Position numbers and translations under genes: made by a program
The notes under the pieces: generated by a model
Told to the model about the DNA's origin: nothing
The model's input: only the letters and a program-made list of their open reading frames with translations
Database searches by the model: none
Shown here: positions 1-3,353 of the stretch, one piece after another
Layout of the letters: every line of letters begins with the position of its first letter
How positions within the stretch are numbered: the stretch's first letter is position 1
Assembly (NCBI GenBank): GCA_016934645.1
Contig: JAFGSL010000367.1
Coordinates: 1 to 5,589, forward strand
From: Anaerolineae bacterium
GTDB lineage: Bacteria; Chloroflexota; Anaerolineae; B4-G1; SLSP01
Length of the DNA: 5,589 nt
Direction of reading: 5' to 3'

Positions 1-984
1 GGTGCGGTCGGCGTTGAAGATAAAGGGCATCTCGTAGAGGCTGGTATAGGGATCGGTCCCGCAGTTGTAGACGTTGCCCATCGCCACGACCTCCAACGCG
101 CCGTCGCCGTTGACATCGACCATATTGGCCGGGGTGTGGGCGAAGTTAGGGCGATGCTCGACGCCGCATTCCGCATAGCCGCGCAAGTCCACCCAATGAT
201 CGACATGCACGCCCACGCGGCCCCAGGCCTTGTCGCCGTAAATGGGGTTAGCCGGGATATGCGCGCCGTTCGCCTCGTAGGCGCAGATGTAGTGGACGTC
301 GGAGGGGACGACGATCTCGCCCTGCCCGTCGCCGTCGAGATCACCGACGGTGGCGTTGTCGTTGAACACGCCCCAGGCGTAGGCCAAGTCGTTGTTAAGT
401 TGCGGCCAGCCGGCGCGCAGGACGCCATTATGCTCGTAAACCCAGGTGTTCGTCTTGCTGCCCACTGCGGCGGCGACGATGATTTCCATGGTGCCGTCGT
501 CTTCCAGATCGTAGACCGAAAGGCCGCGCAGCTCGTTCGTCACGGGACGTTGAGGCCAGCCGGATTCGAAGTATCCATCGTGGTCATAGACCGATACGTA
601 CCCGCCGCTGTGAGCGGTGACGATCTCAAGATTGTGATCGCCATCCACATCGGCGATGACGATGCCAGGCCAGGTACGGCCCACGTTATCGGCCTCCGGC
701 TCCCCCCGGTCATGGCCGGACCTCATGTGCCATTCTTTGGCCCCAGTCGCGCCATCCAGCACAAAGATAGTGTACGCCGAGCCGATGACCTCCGGCGCGC
801 CGTCGCCATCCAGATCAGCCACAGCGGGCGACGCATACCAGCCGGTCTCGCACCAGGAGGAATAGCAGCCGCCGTGCTGCCACTTGAGCACCGGCGCAGC
901 GATGGCCTGCGGGGAGGCAGAACGCGCCTCGACGCCCGGCACCGTCAGCAACACAATCAAGAGGAATGCCAATGCCGTCTTCAT
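1..984 (-). CDS. Secreted FG-GAP/VCBS-repeat protein (3' end beyond window)
   Basis: The minus frame is open from an ATG at 984 to the left edge, giving 328 codons without a stop. Residues 1-20 form a signal peptide: Lys2, a hydrophobic core (ALAFLLIVLLTV) and a VEA site before RS, so the product is probably exported. Five acidic DxDxDG-type FG-GAP motifs follow, at about residues 57-62 (DLDGDG), 112-117 (DVDGDH), 159-164 (DLEDDG), 215-220 (DLDGDG) and 290-295 (DVNGDG). Each is followed by an E-[IV]-[IV] strand, as in integrin-like beta-propeller blades that bind Ca2+. Motifs 2 and 3 are imperfect. W-rich segments (GWPQ) between motifs fit propeller blades. Cys40 and Cys45 may form a disulfide. 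GGAGGT at 995-990 lies 5 nt before the ATG and supports this start. The likely role is a surface or extracellular adhesion or ligand-binding protein; the partner is unknown. The C-terminus is not visible. Confidence 0.88.
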   Translation of the reverse strand, partial: MKTALAFLLIVLLTVPGVEARSASPQAIAAPVLKWQHGGCYSSWCETGWYASPAVADLDGDGAPEVIGSAYTIFVLDGATGAKEWHMRSGHDRGEPEADNVGRTWPGIVIADVDGDHNLEIVTAHSGGYVSVYDHDGYFESGWPQRPVTNELRGLSVYDLEDDGTMEIIVAAAVGSKTNTWVYEHNGVLRAGWPQLNNDLAYAWGVFNDNATVGDLDGDGQGEIVVPSDVHYICAYEANGAHIPANPIYGDKAWGRVGVHVDHWVDLRGYAECGVEHRPNFAHTPANMVDVNGDGALEVVAMGNVYNCGTDPYTSLYEMPFIFNADRT

Positions 985-1078
985 CGTCCACCTCCATGCA
1001 GCGTTTGCTGTGAAAACTACCTATCTGGTTATGAAAACCCAAAGCGACCCAAGAAAACACGACTGGATCAGTGGGCAC

Positions 1079-1106
1079 AGTTTAGCACAGATCTATCCTT
1101 CAACAA
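1079..1106 (-). promoter_or_regulatory. Predicted extended -10 promoter of the FG-GAP gene
   Basis: Read on the minus strand, a -35-like TTGTTG (1106-1101) is followed by a 16-bp spacer ending in TGC and a -10-like TAAACT (1084-1079). TGC directly before the -10 is the extended -10 signature. The hexamers are weak matches to the sigma-70 consensus. The same boxes and spacing recur upstream of the lipoprotein gene (3233-3260), and that conservation is the main support. Transcription would start near 1072, leaving a leader of roughly 85-90 nt before the ATG at 984. Confidence 0.5.
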
Positions 1107-1121
1107 AAACTGAAACTTGAC
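1079..1121 (-). repeat. Upstream module, copy A (matches 3233-3275)
   Basis: This stretch matches 3233-3275 without gaps at 37 of 43 positions. Conserved blocks are AGTTTAGCACAGAT, CAACAAAAA and TGAAAC on the plus strand. The block spans the predicted promoter and the T tract before it. Copy A lacks the second hairpin arm that copy B has, so it cannot form the same terminator stem. Both copies face the same way and both precede a minus-strand gene for an exported protein. Confidence 0.75.
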
Positions 1122-1163
1122 AGCGGGCTTTTCTCATTCTCGCTATCCTCTTGTTTTTGCTTT

Positions 1164-1219
1164 GAGTGGATTGCCAAATCCACGGGCGCGAAGCTCGGCG
1201 GGGATCTGGCGATCCCCTC
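1164..1219. repeat. Inverted pair of covarying hairpins
   Basis: Hairpin 1 (1166-1183) has 7-bp arms GTGGATT/AATCCAC around the loop GCCA. Hairpin 2 (1200-1217) has 7-bp arms GGGGATC/GATCCCC around TGGC. Reverse-complemented, hairpin 2 reads as the same element as hairpin 1, preceded by GA in both. The two copies differ at only four stem positions, and these form two compensated base pairs (T-A to G-C, and T-A to C-G). Neither hairpin is followed by a T tract, so they do not look like terminators. CGAAGCT occurs on both sides of hairpin 2 (1190-1196 and 1219-1225). Function is unknown; a dispersed palindromic element or protein-binding site is plausible. Confidence 0.7.
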
Positions 1220-1240
1220 GAAGCTAGGATGATAATAAGG

Positions 1241-1256
1241 TCCTGAAACCTGACAG
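1241..1256 (+). repeat. GAAACCTGACAG motif fragment
   Basis: TCCTGAAACCTGACAG repeats the arm sequence of the hairpin at 3266-3300 (GAAACCTGAC plus flank) and resembles GAAACTTGACAG at 1112-1123. It has no partner arm here, so it looks like a solitary or decayed copy of an intergenic repeat. It lies 9 bp upstream of the operon's -35 box. Confidence 0.5.
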
Positions 1257-1265
1257 AAGATACTA

Positions 1266-1295
1266 TTGACAATCTATATAAAAATACTATATAAT
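1266..1295 (+). promoter_or_regulatory. Consensus sigma-70-type promoter of the operon
   Basis: Perfect TTGACA (1266-1271) and perfect TATAAT (1290-1295) are separated by an 18-bp spacer. Transcription would start near 1302, giving a leader of about 30 nt before the ATG at 1334. Two perfect hexamers at workable spacing suggest a strong promoter, which would fit one normally held down by a repressor. Confidence 0.8.
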
Positions 1296-1303
1296 CTATA
1301 TAG
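1271..1303 (+). promoter_or_regulatory. Candidate operator: AATCTATATA direct repeats
   Basis: AATCTATATA occurs at 1271-1280 and again at 1293-1302, 22 bp apart, close to two helical turns. A third CTATATA (1287-1293) lies between them. The downstream copy continues into the palindrome CTATATAG (1296-1303). The repeats fill the promoter spacer, overlap the -10 box and reach the expected start site, so a bound protein would block RNA polymerase. The first operon protein, which has a possible ribbon-helix-helix segment, is a candidate ligand; that link is inference. Confidence 0.45.
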
Positions 1304-1333
1304 AAATAGATCAGAAAGAAATAGAGGCGTACG

Positions 1334-1888
1334 ATGAAACTTCAAGTGCGATGGAACAAGAATGCTTATACGATCTATGACGTCGATGGTGAGGATCCAA
1401 ACGGCAGGTTGATTTTACGAGACAACATGTGGGATCTCGGTTGGGCCTGCGTCCAGGAGAACTATGCGGGGGATGCAGATGCCTACGTCATCGATCTCCA
1501 CGAGGACGTCATCAAAGAATACGTTGACACAGGAATGACGCTTTATAACTGGTCCACCCTGGATAGCGACCAGACGATCACCGTGCCCTCGCGCAAGATC
1601 AGCGTGGAGGACATGGCCCGGTATCACACAATCAACGTTCACCTGGGCAAGGGTGCAGAAGGTGCACGCCGTTTGCAGGCACTCAGACGCCTGGCTGCCG
1701 AAGCGGGACATATCTGGAACAACGAACCGAGCATCGGACGCTGGCTCTCTGCCGTCGCCGACGAGAAAAGCAAGGCGGTCTGGAAGCGGAAATCGGCGAC
1801 GCCCGCCTCCGACCTTGCCGCCAGGGTCAAAACGTTGGCCGAAGAACAAATCGCGATGTGGCAGGTACTGCTTGAAGAACTGAAGTAA
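1334..1888 (+). CDS. Unrecognised 184-aa protein with possible RHH-like segment
   Basis: I do not recognise this family. No signal peptide or membrane segment is visible, so it is probably cytoplasmic. Residues 1-75 look like a mixed, Trp/Tyr- and Asp-rich beta domain. From about residue 98 the pattern is a short strand (HTINVHL, 98-104), a helix (about 108-124, GARRLQALRRLAAEAG), a turn, and a second helix (about 131-143, EPSIGRWLSAVAD). This strand-helix-helix order resembles ribbon-helix-helix regulators of the CopG/Arc type, but the match is only by pattern. A charged stretch (KSKAVWKRK, 145-153) and a final helix (157-183) follow. The start has a modest AGAGG (1323-1327) 6 nt upstream. 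It is the first gene of a two-gene operon, 14 bp from the next, behind a consensus promoter with direct repeats, which fits an autoregulator. Certainty that it is a gene is high; the function is unsure. Confidence 0.8.
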   Translation: MKLQVRWNKNAYTIYDVDGEDPNGRLILRDNMWDLGWACVQENYAGDADAYVIDLHEDVIKEYVDTGMTLYNWSTLDSDQTITVPSRKISVEDMARYHTINVHLGKGAEGARRLQALRRLAAEAGHIWNNEPSIGRWLSAVADEKSKAVWKRKSATPASDLAARVKTLAEEQIAMWQVLLEELK

Positions 1889-1902
1889 AGGAGGATGATT
1901 GT

Positions 1903-2310
1903 ATGGATACCACGGCTCTTGATCGTCAATTGAGTGATGGTGTGTACGTTCTGGTAACGGCGCTGCGTGCGGGATACAGCCTACGGCAAAGCCTTGAGGC
2001 GATGGCGCAAGTCGCACCCGAGCCGACGGCAAGCCTGTTCCAGGGCGTACTGGCTGATCTGGAGGCAGGATGCACGTATGATGACGCATTCGCTAAAGCA
2101 CAGGAGACCTGGCCTTCACCACATCTTGCGCAGATCGTCGAGACGATCGCGCAGCATCGACAGACCGGCGGCAACCTGGCCGACCAGTTAGCCCCGCTCG
2201 CTGAAGCTATTTACCAGGCGGTTGGCAGCGACAGTGCATTTTACCCCGCGATGCGATTCCAAGCCCAGGAACTTGGAAACAAGTTACCAGATCGGGTAAA
2301 GAAAGGGTAA
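1903..2310 (+). CDS. Stand-alone T2SSF (TadB/TadC/GspF-type) domain protein
   Basis: Nearly the whole 135-residue protein resembles the cytoplasmic helical domain of type II secretion F / Flp-pilus TadB-TadC proteins. It has LDRQLSDGVYVLVTALRAGYSL (two pieces, residues 6-20 and 21-27) leading into QSLEAMAQ, then EPTASLF, a VLADLEAG segment with alternating acidic residues, and the family's QTGGNLADQLAPLAEAI signature (87-103). In complete family members this domain is joined to transmembrane helices and sits next to the assembly ATPase. Here there is no hydrophobic segment on either side, and the C-terminus (104-135) is polar and ends in RVKKG. The start is firm: AAAGGAGG at 1887-1894 lies 8 nt before the ATG. 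It is translated from the same transcript as the upstream gene. No other secretion or pilus gene is in view, so it could be a soluble interaction module, a remnant, or a repurposed domain. Confidence 0.8.
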   Translation: MDTTALDRQLSDGVYVLVTALRAGYSLRQSLEAMAQVAPEPTASLFQGVLADLEAGCTYDDAFAKAQETWPSPHLAQIVETIAQHRQTGGNLADQLAPLAEAIYQAVGSDSAFYPAMRFQAQELGNKLPDRVKKG

Positions 2311-2321
2311 CTGCTAAAGCA

Positions 2322-2337
2322 AGCCATCGTCATGGCT
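2322..2337. terminator. Small hairpin between convergent genes
   Basis: AGCCAT (2322-2327) and ATGGCT (2332-2337) form a perfect 6-bp stem around a 4-nt loop. It lies in the 19-bp gap between the converging operon and lipoprotein genes and covers the last codons and stop of the latter. No clear T tract follows on either strand, so it is at best a weak or factor-dependent terminator. Confidence 0.25.
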
Positions 2338-3196
2338 CCAAAATAACCACCGGGCATTCGCATAACTCGCGGAATTCCTCGGGGTCGGCGCTGCGCATAT
2401 GCATGGGCACGGCGACTTTCGGGCCGATATCCGCCGCGGCCTGGGCGGCTTCCTGGACGTCCATCGTGTACGTGCCATCGATCGGCAGCAGCGCCACGTC
2501 GCAGTCGATGTCCTGCATTTCCGGGATACGGCTCGTGTCTCCCGCAAAATAGAGCCGTTCCCCACCCCAGGTGACGATGAACCCCAGTCCACCGGCCTCC
2601 TTGGGATGGAAGGATTTTCCGATGTTATAAGCCGGCACAGTTTCGATGGTGACATCGCCCACCGTAGTCTCTTCTCCCGCTTTCAATACGCGCACTTCGC
2701 CCGCAACGTCAGTTTTCTCCAATTCGGCAGCCACAGTTTCGTTGGTGATGATGACCGTTTCCGCCGTGCTGATTTGTTCGAGGATCGCCGGAACGTAGTG
2801 ATCGCCGTGCTCGTGGCTGATCAGGATGATGTCCGCCGGGATGGCCTCACCCCTCAAGTTTGTGGGATCGAAGTAGATCGTCGGCGGTCCGTCCAGCCGG
2901 AAGCTGGCATGGTCCAGGTAACGCAAGTGCTCGAGGATGGTTGGCAACGCATCGGTGGGAACCGGTTGCGTTGGTTCGGCGGTTGGCGTCGGTGGTGATA
3001 ACGTCGGTTCAGTGGTTGCAGTCGGAGCCGCCGTTGGCGGTGCCACCGTTGGCGGAACCACGGTCGGAGGTAATGGCATTGACGTAGCAACTGCAACCGG
3101 TGCCTCTGTCGACAGTTGTGCCGTCGGTGTGGGTGAGGCGCACCCACTCACGATCCACATCATACAAAGTGACAGTACGAACAAATATCTTCTCAT
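2330..3196 (-). CDS. Lipoprotein-anchored UlaG/UPF0173-like MBL-fold hydrolase
   Basis: Residues 1-18 are a lipoprotein signal peptide ending in the lipobox V16-S-G-C19, so Cys19 should be lipidated and the protein tethered outside the membrane. Residues 20-85 are a Pro/Thr/Ala-rich linker. From about 90 to the end is a metallo-beta-lactamase-fold domain with these metal ligands: H128-E-H130-G-D132-H133 (HxHxDH), H197 in SFHPKE, D220 in AGDT and H266 in VPMH. The order and spacing match the small COG2220 group (L-ascorbate-6-phosphate lactonase UlaG, UPF0173), whose members are usually cytoplasmic hydrolases of about 220-250 residues. All motif residues are present, so it is probably active; the substrate is unknown. 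The ATG at 3196 has GGAGG at 3210-3206, 9 nt upstream. It converges on the operon with a 19-bp gap and has its own promoter at 3233-3260. A real but small uncertainty is which hydrolase subfamily it belongs to. Confidence 0.92.
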   Translation of the reverse strand: MRRYLFVLSLCMMWIVSGCASPTPTAQLSTEAPVAVATSMPLPPTVVPPTVAPPTAAPTATTEPTLSPPTPTAEPTQPVPTDALPTILEHLRYLDHASFRLDGPPTIYFDPTNLRGEAIPADIILISHEHGDHYVPAILEQISTAETVIITNETVAAELEKTDVAGEVRVLKAGEETTVGDVTIETVPAYNIGKSFHPKEAGGLGFIVTWGGERLYFAGDTSRIPEMQDIDCDVALLPIDGTYTMDVQEAAQAAADIGPKVAVPMHMRSADPEEFRELCECPVVILEP

Positions 3197-3232
3197 AGTC
3201 TATGTCCTCCATCGTTTGTGAGAACCGCGCAT

Positions 3233-3260
3233 AGTTTAGCACAGATTTACCCGCCAACAA
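3233..3260 (-). promoter_or_regulatory. Predicted extended -10 promoter of the MBL lipoprotein gene
   Basis: On the minus strand TTGTTG (3260-3255) is followed by a 16-bp spacer ending in TGC and by TAAACT (3238-3233). Box sequences and spacing are identical to those at 1079-1106. Transcription would start near 3226, leaving a leader of about 30 nt that carries the GGAGG ribosome-binding site. The -35 box overlaps the T tract of the preceding terminator hairpin. Confidence 0.55.
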
Positions 3261-3275
3261 AAAGTGAAACCTGAC
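3233..3275 (-). repeat. Upstream module, copy B (matches 1079-1121)
   Basis: This is the second copy of the 43-bp module, with 37 of 43 identical positions at a constant offset of 2154 bp. Here the module continues into a complete inverted repeat (3266-3300), so copy B appears to be the intact version of a terminator-plus-promoter cassette. Confidence 0.75.
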
Positions 3276-3300
3276 GGGTCTTCACGACCTGTCAGGTTTC
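3259..3300 (-). terminator. Rho-independent-type terminator of the DUF4397 gene
   Basis: The arms GAAACCTGACGGGTC (3266-3280) and GACCTGTCAGGTTTC (3286-3300) pair over 15 bp around a 5-nt loop. The single mismatch is a G-U wobble in plus-strand RNA and C-A in minus-strand RNA. Read on the minus strand the stem is followed by AC and five Ts (3263-3259). It lies 54 bp past the stop codon of the DUF4397 gene and just before the next gene's promoter, which suits a minus-strand terminator. Confidence 0.65.
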
Positions 3301-3310
3301 GAGGAGGATA

Positions 3311-3326
3311 TGCGAGCACACTCGCA
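3311..3326. other. Short hairpin after the DUF4397 stop codon
   Basis: TGCGAG (3311-3316) and CTCGCA (3321-3326) form a perfect 6-bp stem with loop CACA. It lies between the DUF4397 stop and the larger terminator stem. There is no T tract next to it, so it may be a 3' stabilising structure or chance. Confidence 0.3.
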
Positions 3327-3353
3327 CGTCACGGATAGATTTTCGGATGGATC

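Larger units (their letters stand above)
985..1333. other. Divergent intergenic region
   Basis: These 349 bp separate the minus-strand FG-GAP gene from the plus-strand operon, and I see no credible gene in them. Reading upward they contain the FG-GAP 5' leader (985 to about 1072), its extended -10 promoter (1079-1106), a hairpin pair in inverted orientation (1164-1219), a fragment of the GAAACCTGACAG motif (1241-1256), and the AT-rich promoter/operator of the operon (1266-1303). A direct repeat GAAATAGA (1303-1310 and 1318-1325) lies in the operon leader. Composition changes sharply from GC-rich around 1180-1220 to very AT-rich at 1260-1325. Confidence 0.7.

Noticed and set aside
136..1113. 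Plus-strand open frame of 325 codons opposite the FG-GAP gene
   Set aside because: It is antisense to a frame with a signal peptide, five FG-GAP motifs and a good ribosome-binding site. Its own product is low-complexity GC-driven sequence and runs through the intergenic promoter region.
1200..1217. Hairpin GGGGATC-TGGC-GATCCCC as a terminator
   Set aside because: No T tract follows on either strand, and it lies between two divergent promoters, where no transcript needs to end.
1415..2089. Minus-strand open frame of 224 codons across the two-gene operon
   Set aside because: It overlaps both plus-strand genes, whose ribosome-binding sites, promoter and domain match are far better supported.
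2399..2998. Plus-strand open frame of 199 codons opposite the MBL lipoprotein
   Set aside because: It is antisense to a complete gene with all metal ligands and a lipobox, and shows no domain of its own.
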